Positions 12,008 through 21,863 of a DNA stretch of 64,000 nt are shown here, in pieces. Position 1 is the first letter of the stretch. The number at the start of each line of letters is the position of its first letter. The stretch is from Prorocentrum cordatum (lineage: Eukaryota > Sar > Dinophyceae > Prorocentrales > Prorocentraceae): assembly GCA_963575745.1 (NCBI GenBank), contig CAUYUJ010014205.1:314501-378500 (forward strand), in the 5' to 3' direction. The notes beneath the pieces were generated by a model that was not told the DNA's origin, made no database searches, and saw only the letters and a list, made by a program, of their open reading frames with translations. Both the position numbers and the translations under genes were made by a program.

Positions 12008-12585
12008 GCACCCTTTGGCTAGGCACACCTTGCACGTCGTTCTCGATGGCTCGTAGGTTCACAAAATCGGGGCCCAGACCTTTGCGGTCCAAAGAGTTTC
12101 CCCTGGGCCTGCCGAATTTGTCCATAGCCGATCGTTCCAGAGTGCAGTTAGGTAATATATTGATGCAGGCCTCTGTGACCCTAGCCAGGCTTGCTCATGC
12201 TCGGGGAATCCCGGGAGGATTCGAGAATCCCGCATTCTCTGGACTGTGACTTTGTCCGCCTGTGTTGGGCCTCGCGAGGCTCACCAATGTTCGAGATGCC
12301 TTCGCTGATTTCTGTATGTGGGGCGAACCGTGGCGAAAGCGCACGCGGCTTCGCCTGTGGCATGTCCCCTCGGATGGTCTCGGGCGAAAGTGCCACGGTA
12401 GACGAATATGCGAGCGATCGGGTTGTAGGCACCAAATGCTCGAAGGCAAAGCCCCTGGAGGCCAATTTTGGACAGCCGTGGCCCAGCCTTATCCAAAGCC
12501 CCTGTGTATAGCCTTGGCTAGAGCCTTGGTAGACGCTTCAAATGATGTTCGATTAAGACGGTTGTGGAACAGTTGTAAAAGATAG
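11900..12585 (+). pseudogene. DNA methyltransferase-like domain of the PAT-like element
   Basis: A DIRS-type methyltransferase-like region. Motif I-like VEVFSGSG (near 11945) is followed after only about 20 residues by LGTPCTSFS. That spacing is too short, so a segment appears deleted around the GCGAGCGCGAGC repeat near 11980. GGFENPAFSGL is then cut by an in-frame TGA at 12247-12249. The same frame resumes with DFCMWGEPWRKRTRL (after 12310) and C-terminal Cys/His text, closing with a stop at about 12585. The TPC and ENP motifs match C5-methyltransferase-like proteins of dinoflagellate retroelements as I know them; the substrate is unknown. Confidence 0.5.
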
Positions 12586-12680
12586 CGGTATAACCAGTGC
12601 ACTAATGATCATGGGTGTATGGCCAAGAGTTTTTTGCTTGCTGAATGCCGCCACGTTCTATGTACCGTTGCTGCCGAGGC

Positions 12681-12729
12681 TCCTCGGCCCGGCGCCCTCT
12701 CAAGCTTGTGCTGGAGACAACAGGAGGCC
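12681..12729 (+). repeat. Split direct repeat B1
   Basis: Begins TCCTCGGCCCGGCGCCCTCT. 37 bases are identical to B2 at 12908, then diverged to AGGCC. It runs straight into A2, sharing GGCC, which is the internal B1A2 junction expected for split direct repeats. Confidence 0.5.
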
Positions 12730-12782
12730 TTGGAGATAGTTTATCGCGTTGGCCTGGCAGTTTGTTGATCCGCAACCGTTGG
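12726..12782 (+). repeat. Split direct repeat A2
   Basis: Second copy of A1 (6948-7004); one difference seen (TTTG for TTCG). After it comes about 125 bp holding a long (TC)n tract at about 12826-12872. Confidence 0.5.
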
Positions 12783-12826
12783 ATCACTCCAGCCGCGCGA
12801 GCCGCCCAACCCCCCCACCCGTTTCT

Positions 12827-12871
<45 letters not shown>

Positions 12872-12907
12872 TGCCATCCTTTCCCACGTTAATTCAGAAT
12901 GTATCAG

Positions 12908-12957
12908 TCCTCGGCCCGGCGCCCTCTCAAGCTTGTGCTGGAGAAAAACAGAAGGCC
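12908..12957 (+). repeat. Split direct repeat B2 (right terminus)
   Basis: Copy of B1. It ends at GGCC (12954-12957), after which the GGCC minisatellite resumes at once with GTCTTGGGCC. Confidence 0.5.
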
Positions 12958-13944
12958 GTCTTGGGCCATCTCAGGGCCATCTTCGGCCGTCTTGGTGGGC
13001 CCCTGGCCCGTCCGACTCCGTCGAAAGCCGTTTGGGGAGCCTCTTTGAGCCGACTTGGGGCCCTCTTGGAATGCTCCAGGGCCGTCTTGGAGGTCATCTT
13101 GGGCGTCTTAAAAAGGCCTCCTGGGCCGTCTTGGGGGCCTCTTGGGGCCGTCTTGGGGGCGTCTAGGGCCGTTCTGGGGCCATTTTGGAAGCCTCTTGGG
13201 CGATCTTTAGGCGAACTTGGGGGGCTCTTGGGCCGTATCGGGCCGTCGGGAGGCCGAAACGAAGCAAGTGTCAAAATCCTTCAAAAACCTACGGAGAATC
13301 AGTGTTTTTGCCATTTGCTGGCCTTCCTGGAGGCCCTCTTGGAGGCCTCTTGGGCCGTCTTGAGCCAGCTTCGAGCCAACTTCGGCCATCTTGGTGGGCT
13401 CCTGGCCCGTCTGACGCCGTCGGAAGCCGTTCGGGGAGCCTTCCTAGGCCGACTTAGGGCCCTCTTGGGGTGCTCCAGGGCCGTCTTAGAGGCCATCTTG
13501 GGCGTCTTGGAGGCCTCTTGGGTCGTCATTGTGCCCTCTTGGGGCCGTCTTGGGGGCCTCTTGGGCAGTCCCGAGGCCATCTTGGAGGCCTCTTGGGCGC
13601 TGTGGGGTCGATCTTGGGGGCCTCTTGGGCCGTTTTGGGTCGTCGGAAAGCCGAGAAGAAACGAATGCCAAAATCCTTCAATAGCCCAAGGGAAATCAAT
13701 GATTTGGGCCTCTTCGGGCCCTCCTGGAGGACCTATTGGAGGCCTCTTGGGCTGTCTTGGAGGCCTTTGTGGAGGAGCCTCTTGGGCCGTCTTGGACTCT
13801 CTTGGGCCGTCTTGTACCATCTTGGCCGAACTTGGAGGCCATCTGCGACCATCCTGGAGGCCATCTTGGGCCAACATGGCCATCTTGGAGACCATATTGA
13901 GCCGTCTTGGAGGATTTCGTGGGGAGGCTGAGGTGGTTTACGCG

Positions 13945-14210
13945 GCCTTCCGGGACCCCGGCGTAACGGGCCGAAGCCCCAGGGGGAGTTCTTTTGGAAA
14001 AGAACCAAAACCGATGGGATTTGACACGCCAGGCACCCCTGCGATGAATCGACAGGGGGCGGCGGCTCGAAGACGCCTACGGCGAATCACCGCCGCCCCC
14101 TGCCCTTTCGGAAGCGCCGATGCGGCCGACTGCTGTGGCCAGAGGTCTGCCAAGTTATTGGGCCATATGTTCCCCGAATCGGTCTTTACAGCCTTCGGGG
14201 AACACGTGGG
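13945..14210. repeat. Interspersed 260-bp module with hairpin, copy 3
   Basis: More diverged copy of the 4698 module. Hairpin arms are 14164-14178 and 14194-14208; the stem-end text CCCCGAA / TTCGGGG is kept while the loop differs. Confidence 0.5.
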
Positions 14211-14310
14211 GGAGGACGGGGAGGAGAGGAGAGATAGGAAGGGGGGGAATGGAGGAGGAGGTCTCTTGAGTGCCTTTTTGGCTACTCTGGGTTTATATTG
14301 GGCCACATGT

Positions 14311-15240
14311 GGCCGTCTTGGAGGCATCTTGGAGGCCATCTTGGGCCATCTTGGCCGTCTTGGAGGCCATCTTGGGCGTCTTGGAGGCCTCTTGGGCCGT
14401 CTTGAGGCCCTCTTGGGGCCTTCTTGGGGGCCTCTTGGGCCGTCATGGGGCCATCTTGGAGGCCTCTTGGGTGCTGTTGGGGCGATGTTGGGGACCTCTT
14501 GGGCCGTCTTGGGCCGTCGGAGAGCTGAAAAGAAGAACATGCCAAAATCCTTCAAAAACCTTAGGAAAATCAATGATTTTAACCTATTCGGGCCTTCCTG
14601 GAGGGCGTCTTGGAGGGCTCTTGGGCCGTCTTGGAGGCCTTTTGCCGGCCTTTTGGGCCGTCTTAGACCATCTTGAGGCCATCTTGGACCGTCTTGGGTG
14701 CATCTTGGAGCCATCTTACCCGTCTTGGAGGCCATCTTGGCCGTCTTGGAGGCATCTTGGAGGCCATCTTGGGCCATCTTGGCCGTCTTGGAGGCCATCT
14801 TGGGCGTCTTGGAGGCCTCTTGGGCCGTCTTGAGGCCCTCTTGGGGCCTTCTTGGGGGCCTCTTGGGCCGTCATGGGGCCATCTTGGAGGCCTCTTGGGT
14901 GCTGTTGGGGCGATGTTGGGGACCTCTTGGGCCGTCTTGGGCCGTCGGAGAGCTGAAAAGAAGAACATGCCAAAATCCTTCAAAAACCTTAGGAAAATCC
15001 ATGATTTTAACCTATTCGGGCCTTCCTGGAGGGCGTCTTGGAGGGCTCTTGGGCCGTCTTGGAGGCCTTTTGCGGGCCTTTTGGGCCGTCTTAGACCATC
15101 TTGAGGCCATCTTGGGCCGTCTTGGGTGCATCTTGGAGCCATCTTACCCGTCTTGGAGGCCATCTTGGCCGTCTTGGAAGCATCTTGGAGGCCATCTTGG
15201 GCCATCTTGGCCGTCTTGGAGGCCATCTTGGGCCAAGTTG
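14311..15240. repeat. 428-bp near-perfect tandem duplication inside array 2
   Basis: 14311-14738 and 14739-15166 are nearly identical, and a partial third copy starts at 15167. The shared phrase GGCCGTCTTGGAGGCATCTT recurs at offset 428. Only scattered single-base differences are visible, so the duplication is young compared with the surrounding array. Confidence 0.5.
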
Positions 15241-15282
15241 GGGCAACAAAGGCATTGACAGATGGATTTTCGGAAACTTGCG

Positions 15283-15440
15283 GGTGGCCGGCGGGACGGG
15301 CCGAAGCCCATTGGGGAGTTCTTTTAGAAAAAGAACCAAAACCAAAACCTGAAACATCCAGCACGCCGTGCACCCCTGTGGCAAGACCACAGGGGGCGGC
15401 GGATTTAATGGCCTTCGGCCCATCCCGCCACCGTGCCTAC
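15283..15440. repeat. Partial module copy 4
   Basis: Left half of the 4698 module (GGCCGGCGGGACGGGCC start), lacking the hairpin. It runs into CTTCGGCCCATCCCGCC, a phrase that recurs near 19949. Confidence 0.5.
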
Positions 15441-16300
15441 AGTGGGGACGCGCATCAAGAAACCGAACGTTTTTGGTCAGGGCTCCTTGGGTTTCGTTCC
15501 GCGCGTTGCGCGATGGCTCCCCGCGGGCGTCAAGAAACTTGCACGTTCAGGATGCCTGCGTTTCCTCCCAGCTGCACCTGGCGCGAGCAACGCCCCGCTA
15601 CCGAAAAATCTCCGTGGCGTCAAAGACGTCCTTGGTTTCTTGCGTCCGCGCGGATTCGGCTGGGAGGGATGAAGAATCGACGGAAAAGGGAGGACGAATC
15701 GACGGAACAAACGCGACCCCGATCAAGAGGCGCGTCGCAAGGGGCATGCAAGAACCTGACAGTTCACCAGGGCGCTTTCGCTTTCTTGCAATACGAAAAA
15801 AGCCACGCACCGAGGACCAAAGAACTCAAACTGCAGCCAAGGTGTTATAAGTAGCTTGATACCGCCTCGACCAGAAAGGGCGCCGGCAGGGGGGCGCGCA
15901 AGAACCCATGGGCCCCCAAGGCGCCCTCTTTTTCTTGAATCTGGCTTGGTCAAACAGGCCACGCGGCGAAAACAAATAGCAATGAATTGATTGTTGCCAG
16001 GGCTCCATGAGGGGGCCCAGGCAAGCACGACCTCGGCCAGAAGGGCGTGTCGTAGGGGCTCTCGGGGATCCAAGTTTTAGTGGAGCACATTCGTTTTCTT
16101 CAAAAAGCTTGGCAATGGTTAGATAGTCAAGGAATGCAATGACTGGAAGAGGCGCTCGCTGTCGAGAGAGACCCCAGCCGGGCATGGGGAGAGTGAGCAG
16201 GAGCTCGCCGTTTTCTTCCCTTCAACCCCCTACCTCGCTTCTCTTCGCCGTTCCTCCTAGCCACGCTGCCTCCCCCCCACCTGGGATTGTGTGAGTTGTG
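15441..16300. other. No gene recognised
   Basis: Unique-looking, mixed-composition sequence. Open frames of 70-240 codons exist, but none has a recognisable motif, and several continue out of the repeat array on the left. Confidence 0.5.
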
Positions 16301-17740
16301 TATAGTCGGAATAGGGATACCGCTATGCTGGCCGTGGTTCGTATAAGGAATGTGTCACGGCGGGCACTGGCGCGTGAGCGCCCAGTGCCCTGAGATTGCG
16401 AGTTCTGTATAGTCGGGATGGGGTACTCGCCATGCTGGCCCTGGAAATTCAGTGGGTACCTCAAGAGGAAAAGATTTAATGTTGATTTCAACATATGTTG
16501 TTTCGCATGTGCTTCGCATGAAGCAGTGTGTCACGGTGGGCACTGGAGCGTACGCGCCCAGTGCCCTGGGATTGTGAGTTATGTATAGTCGGAAGAGGGA
16601 AATCACCATGCCTGCTCTGGAAAGTCAGGACACGTTGAAGGGAAAGACATGTGATTCTGACTTCAACATGTGTTTTGTTCCGCGTGTGCTTTGTATGAAG
16701 CGCTGTGTCACGGTGGACACTGGCGCGTACGCGCCCAGTGCCCAGGGACTGTTGGTTCTGTATAGTCGGGATCGGGAAGGTGCCATGTCGGTTTTGGAAA
16801 TTCAAAGAAAACCTTAAGGGGGAAACATGTGATTTTGACTTCAACCTTTCTTTGTTTTCGCATGTGCTTTTTATGAAACATTGGCGTGTACGCGCCTGTG
16901 CCTTGGGACCGCGAGTTCTGTGTAGTCGGGAAGGGGTCGTCGCCATGTTGGCTCTGGAAGTTCAAAGGACCCCTTAGAAGGAAAACGTGTGATTCTAACT
17001 TCACCCTGTTTTTTTCGCATGCGCTTTGTAAAAGCGATGTGTCACGGTGGACACTGGCGCGTACGCGCCCAGTGCCCTGGGATTGTGCATAGTCGGAAAG
17101 GGAAGTCGCCATGTCGGTTCCGGGAATTCAAAAGGACACCTTGAGGGGAAAACATGTGATTGTGACTTCAACATGTTGTTATTTTCGCATGTGCTTTGCA
17201 CTCTGAAACAATGGGTCACGGCGGGCATTGGCGTGTACGCGACAGAGCATTGGGATTGTGAGTTTTGTGTAGTCGGTGAGGGGTAGTCTCCATGTCGGCT
17301 TTGGAACTTCAAATGGCACCTCAAAGGGAAAAGCATATGAATTTGACTTCAATATGTTTTTTGTTGTTCGCATGTGCTTGGTATAAGCAATGTGTCACGG
17401 CGGGCACTGGCGAGTACGCGTCCAGTGCCCTGGGATTGTGAGTTCTGCATAGCTGGAATAGGCAAGTCGCGATGTCGGCTCTGGAAATTCAAAGGACATG
17501 TTGAAGGGAAAACATGTGAGTTTGACTTCGACATGTGTGTTTTGAACATGCGCTTTGTATGAAGCAGTGTGTCACGGCGGGCGCTGGCGCGTACGCGCGC
17601 GTACGCGCCCACTGCCTTGGGATTGTGGTTTCTGTATAGCCGGAATAGGAAAGTCGCCATGCTGATTCTGGGAACAATTTGTGATGTTGACTTCATTTCA
17701 TCATGTGTTTTTCGCATGCAGTGCAAGGAGTGCGCAGGAA
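16300..17740. repeat. 177-bp tandem satellite, about eight units, each with a palindrome
   Basis: The phrase GTGTCACGG recurs at 16352, 16527, 16705, 17039, 17213, 17392 and 17569, spacing 174-179 bp; one unit near 16885 has lost it. Most units hold a near-perfect palindrome: GGGCACTGG, then CGCGTACGCGC, then CCAGTGCCC. The other half of the unit is AT-richer (CATGTGATT, TTCAACATG). Short open frames across the array are not genes. Confidence 0.5.
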
Positions 17741-18239
17741 TCACGCGACCCGCCGAGGGCAGTGTGTGTGTGTGTGTTGTTTTGTTTCGGGGGGGTATTT
17801 TGATCCACGGGCCGCGAGGCGACGACCTCATGGATTCACTTGCTGTCAAGGCATTTGGGTTTTTCCACGGCGTAACCCCCGCCAAGAATTGCCCCGGCAG
17901 ACGGTGCGGACAAAATTCGCTCCGCAGCGACATGAGAAGATGCACGGTGTCTCCGCGGGACGCTTCAGGGTTATTTAGGAGGCGGGAACGCCGCCGCAAT
18001 CCCAATTTAGTTCTTCGGGTTGCCATGGGTTTCTTCCGAAACGTTGCTGGTTCGTTTTCCTTGCGCGACCCAGGAAAAAATTGCTCGGGCCAGGGCGCCC
18101 TGGGTGTTTCCGTTTGGAGCCACAGATTAAAGAACCCAAATTTTGGGCAAGAAATTTAGTTGATTTTCAGGGTTGGGTTTCTTGCTAGGTTTTTTTTTGC
18201 GGCCGCGTCTACATTGTAGATTGTGGGTCAGAGTCCTCA
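17741..18239. other. No gene recognised
   Basis: Flank of the satellite. Contains a (GT)n tract at about 17761-17780 and no coding motif. Confidence 0.5.
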
Positions 18240-18760
18240 GTGATACTTTTTGGGGTCTCTTCGGAGCGCTCTTGGGGCCTCCTGGGGGTAGTTCGGGGGC
18301 CTCTTGAGGGCGTCTTGGGAGTCTTTGGGGGCCTCCTCGGGGCTGAAGGCCTAAATGTCTGTTCGGGTCCCCCGTCTGGGCCCCCTCTTGGAGCCGTCTT
18401 GGGGGCCTCTCGGGCCGTTTTGGGGGCCTATTGGCCTCTTGGGCCGTCTTGTAGCGTTATTGGGGGTGTTTTGGGCCGTCGTGGAACGTGGGGAAGTTGA
18501 AAAGGCGAGAACGCCAAAAATCTTTCAAAAACCAAGAGGTAATACATGAATTGTGCTTCTTGGGGCCGTCTTCGAGGCATCTGGGGCCGTCTGGGGGCCA
18601 TCTTGAGCGTTTTGGAGCGATCTGTAGGCGTCTCGAGGCCCTCTTGGACCGTCTTGGAGACCTCTTGGGACCCTCTTGGCCCGTCTTGGGGCTTTCTTGG
18701 GCCCCAAAGGGCGCGGGAAGCCCCAGACACGACGCGGGAGCCCCGCCAAATTTGGCAATT
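18240..18760. repeat. GGCC minisatellite fragment 3
   Basis: Diverged GGCC units with one spacer copy near 18477-18545 (GAGAACGCCAAAAATC). Related to arrays 1 and 2. Confidence 0.5.
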
Positions 18761-19984
18761 CTGGAGTCCAGGCCCCTCAGGGACTCCTCATGAGTGAAAA
18801 CTGAGACTTAGAGAACTCGGGAAAGGACCCTAGGGCCCGCCCACTCCGTGCCCCGAGGCACGGTGGCGGATCTCAGGGGTTGCCCCCCGGAAGAAGGAAT
18901 TTGGGACAGCGTGTTGGCTCTTCGCGATGGACTGCCGTGATCTGAGTCTGGGCGACGTAGGTATGGTCGGCGCTGTTAGTTGGCTGGGTCGCCCGCGGGG
19001 GCGCGAGGACAACCGCAGATCGCGGTCTGGGCAAGTGAGTTGCCTTCCTCCAGGGTGTGGCGCGAGGGCGCGAGGATAACCCCGCGTCGCGCATCGCGGG
19101 GCGCAGTGCGCGAAGTTGGGTGACCAAGTTTGGGAAAGGGGCGCGCAGCGGTGCTGCTGCAGGCGGCAGGGATTCAGCGCCAGGCCAACCAGGCACTTCC
19201 GCAGCACACCTCGCTTTCCACACTGTGACTCCTGTCGCCGGCCACGCCCAGCATCCTCTTCGGCCTGCCTGTCGGATATGATCTACGAGGCGCTGCTCTG
19301 CCCGAATCGTTTTGCGGTGACTATCTGCGTTGTTCTGTCCGTTGGTCTACGCCTTCGGCCCGGGTGTTGTCAGAGGTGACCTTGTCCCAAGGTGACCTTA
19401 GCTTTCCCAGGGAGGCCCAGATGCACGGGGCCCAGAGGCCCCCATGGGCTCCAAAACGATGCGAAAAGCTGGGGGGCACCTTGGGCCAGGATCACTCCTG
19501 TCAGCCGCCGATCGTTCAGGATTGAAGAACAAAATACTTCCCAAACATAAGCATTCGGAGGTCCGCTCGAATTACCTACGGCGCCGCCCCTGACGAGCTC
19601 CGCGCGCGATGGGAGGGGGGTCCAGCACCGACCCAAGAAATCTTCGAGAACCTCTGAAAGTTGATGCGCATGCCTCCATAGGAGACTTTCGAGATCCAGG
19701 CCAGCCCAGACACGATAAAGCAGTACCTCCTCGACGCGAAGGACACGGCGGCGCGGTCCTGGGGAGGGGGCCGCCGAGGCCTGGCCAGCGGCGACCTCGC
19801 GGCGAGGGACCGAGGGCAGCGGCCGATAGCAATGTCGTGGGGGGGGATTTCTCGTCCAGCCATTCGTACCCAGGCTCACTGGTACTCGTCGTCGTCCATG
19901 TCCAGACACTCGTTGAGGAAAGCGCCAGGACATGAATCGAGTGGACTTCGGCCCATCCCGCCGCCGCGCGTGGGTCGTTGTAGG
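18761..19984. other. No clear gene; weak minus-strand coding hint
   Basis: Two overlapping minus-strand frames between about 19370 and 19950 contain protein-like text (for example LESLLWRHAHQLSEVLEDFL), and another frame ends in an acidic DMDDDEYQ. I could not build a consistent gene. A phrase near 19949 is shared with 15415. Confidence 0.5.
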
Positions 19985-20320
19985 TCAGAGGCCTCCTGGA
20001 TGCCTGTTGGGTTCTCCTGGGAGGCCTCTCGGAAGCCTTGGGCCTCTCGGGGCCTCTTGGTCTTGGGGACACCTCGGGAGCCTTTGGGGACATCTCGGGG
20101 CCATCTTGGGGCAGAGGACTCGAAATGTCAGTTCGTATCCCCTCTCTTGGGGTTGTCTTGGGGCTTATTGGGCCCCTCTTGAGAGCTCTCGGGCCGTTTT
20201 GGGCGATCTTGTGCGCCTCTAGGGGGGCCTTTTGGGCTGCCCTGCAGAGCCTCCAAGACGGCCCAAGAGGCGCCGAAGAGGTCTCCAGGACGATCCTTGA
20301 AGCCATCTGAGGCCATGTTG
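19985..20320. repeat. GGCC minisatellite fragment 4
   Basis: Diverged relatives of the GGCC array (repeated CTCGGGGCC and TCTTGGGGC phrases). No spacer copy seen. Confidence 0.5.
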
Positions 20321-20714
20321 AAAAGCGTGTTCCGAACAACGCGCTCTTGGCGTCTGGAATAGTCACGCGAGGACTCCCCGGATGCGCGCGAGAGCGCGAG
20401 CGCCAGGAGTTTCGGGCTGTGGACTCCTTCAAGAATATTCGCAATAATACAAGGAATTTCAACGGAGCTGAGGACACTCCAACTCGTGCCTCAGGGCATT
20501 GTGGATGTTGTTCGATTGGACAGCTTCGGGTCCTTCAACATTGCGCTCCCGTTCCAGCGCTGTCCGCATTACAAGATGGGTGTTTTGCTCCCGTCGTTCA
20601 GAATTGTGGTCTCGCCCCAGCGCGCGCTGCATTTCTGGATCCGTTTGGTTCCTCGCAAGTTTCGTCACCCTCTTTTCCCTCCTCCTCCGCACCTTGGTAC
20701 TACTGCTCCTCCCA

Positions 20715-20776
20715 TAGCTCCTGCTCTTGCTCCTCCTCCTCCTCCTCCTCCTCCTCCTCCTCCTCCTCCTCCTCCT
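20715..20776. repeat. (CTC)n microsatellite abutting DinoSL
   Basis: About 17 CTC/TCC units ending directly at the first base of the spliced leader. Possible insertion target of the cDNA-like copy. Confidence 0.5.
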
Positions 20777-20798
20777 TCCGTAGCCATTTTGGCTCAAG
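20777..20798 (+). other. Dinoflagellate spliced leader (DinoSL) embedded in genomic DNA
   Basis: All 22 bases match the known DinoSL. The sequence begins TCCGTAGCCATTTTGGCT and ends CAAG at 20798. It lacks the donor GT and downstream structure of an SL RNA gene and is followed by an untranslated stretch and an open frame, so it reads as the 5' end of a trans-spliced mRNA that was copied back into the genome. Confidence 0.5.
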
Positions 20799-20938
20799 GG
20801 GCCTGCTCCTTAACTTCCAACCTCTCTCGAGGCGCCTGGTGGCCAGGCACCAAGGCCGGGAGCGGACGCGCTCCCCTGTCCCCGCGGGGCCGTTCTCCCT
20901 CGGCCCGCCGCGGCCGCGCCCTCCTCTCAACCTTCGCT

Positions 20939-21863
20939 ATGCCGTCCGAGAGCGAGTCCTGGCCAGTATCGCTCACGTCCACTCCTCCTGTCTCCCCTGG
21001 AGGGATGAGTACCCCCCCGGCGGCGCCTGGAGGTACGTCCGTGGAGGGTATGAGGGACACAGAGAAGATCCTCGCAGCCATGCGTGATATGATTGCTCCT
21101 CTGTCGTCGTCGGTCGCCAGCCTGTCCAGTCAGTTGAATCTCGGCGTGCAGGAGATAAACCAACAGATCTCGGGAATCCAGGGTCAGATGATCGCAGCTG
21201 AGAAGAACTTCCAGACACTTCAGCAGGCGCACACTGAACTGGCAAAACAGACGGCAGCTAATTTCGAGCAGATGCGTGTGATCCACGAACAGGCCCTCCT
21301 GCAGTGCATTCAGGACCGTGAGACCGCAGAATCCGCCCTCCGTGATGAGCTCAAAGGAATGATCCAGACGATGCGTGGCGAGATCCAGGACATTCAGAAA
21401 GTCGTCGAGTTAGGGACCCCGACACCTCGTGGTTGACTCTGGGCTTGTGGGTAACCCCTCGCGTCTTGTGGTTCTTGGATTTCCACGGCCGCTGATGGAG
21501 AAAACGCTCCGAGAAGCCGCCCAGAGTATCCTCACCCGCTGTGCTCCGTCCTCGACTCAGGGTTCGATCCAGGTCAAGGCCTACGATTGCAGTAAGAAGG
21601 CGTTCCTGGACTTTGATTCCAACCTAGAGGCCTCCACGTTCCATGGGATGGCATCGTCCGTGGGCACGTTCCCCTTCCCGAACCCTGAGGGCGGTCCCGA
21701 CTTACAGCTACGGGTCCGACGTGATCTCCCCCCCCCTTCCAGGAAGCTGTTCTACTATCTCGGGAATATGCGACAGCATGTCGCCAGGATCTTCGGGGCG
21801 GACAAAGTGGGGTCGACGGGTGTGTATCTCCAAGAATATGGAAATCCCGAAAAGTCAACTTAG
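20939..21863 (+). pseudogene. Retroposed coiled-coil, LINE ORF1-like gene
   Basis: Follows DinoSL after a 140-base leader. Frame 1 starts at ATG 20939 and runs to 21436 (166 codons): a Ser/Pro-rich N-terminus, then a heptad-like, Gln/Glu-rich helix from about residue 40 (MIAAEKNFQTLQQAHTELAK, QTMRGEIQDIQKVVELG). Frame 2 (about 21420-21863) continues with LVVLGFPRPLMEKTLREAAQ and RKLFYYLGNMRQHVARIFG, resembling the RNA-binding part of LINE ORF1 proteins. The join needs one frameshift near 21415-21430. Coiled coil followed by an RNA-binding-like part suggests a retrotransposon ORF1 rather than a host enzyme; this is inference. No poly(A) was found downstream. Confidence 0.5.

Larger units (their letters stand above)
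6952..12953 (+). mobile_element. Degenerate PAT/DIRS-like tyrosine-recombinase retrotransposon
   Basis: A 6.0-kb element with coding order gag-like, RT, RNase H, tyrosine-recombinase-like, methyltransferase-like. Its repeats are arranged A1 - coding - B1 - A2 - B2, the split direct repeat layout known for PAT and Ngaro elements; a methyltransferase-like domain fits PAT/DIRS better than Ngaro. It sits inside the GGCC minisatellite with GGCC at both ends (6948-6951 and 12954-12957) and no longer target duplication, as expected for recombinase-mediated insertion of a circular intermediate. Frameshifts, an in-frame stop and a lost recombinase tyrosine show this copy is inactive. The domain order and repeat layout are visible in the sequence; the mechanism is inferred. 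Confidence 0.5.
12954..15260. repeat. GGCC minisatellite array 2
   Basis: Continuation of array 1 on the far side of the retroelement, with the same spacers near 13245, 13648, 14516 and 14943. Long open frames on both strands, for example about 600 codons on the plus strand from 12871 and about 290 on the minus strand, are by-products of the stop-poor repeat. Gene calls here should be discounted. Confidence 0.5.

Noticed and set aside
6948-12782. A1 and A2 as long terminal repeats of an LTR element
   Set aside because: Only 57 bp, no TG...CA ends, an extra B pair, and recombinase-type rather than integrase-type coding region.
12871-14676. 600-codon plus-strand frame and similar long frames on both strands of the GGCC arrays
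   Set aside because: Gly/Leu/Ser/Trp or Pro/Arg/Gln repeats produced by a stop-poor minisatellite; both strands are open at once and no start context, domain or codon signal supports a gene.
20777-20798. SL RNA gene
   Set aside because: No GT donor follows the 22 bases, there is no downstream small-RNA-like part, and an ORF follows.
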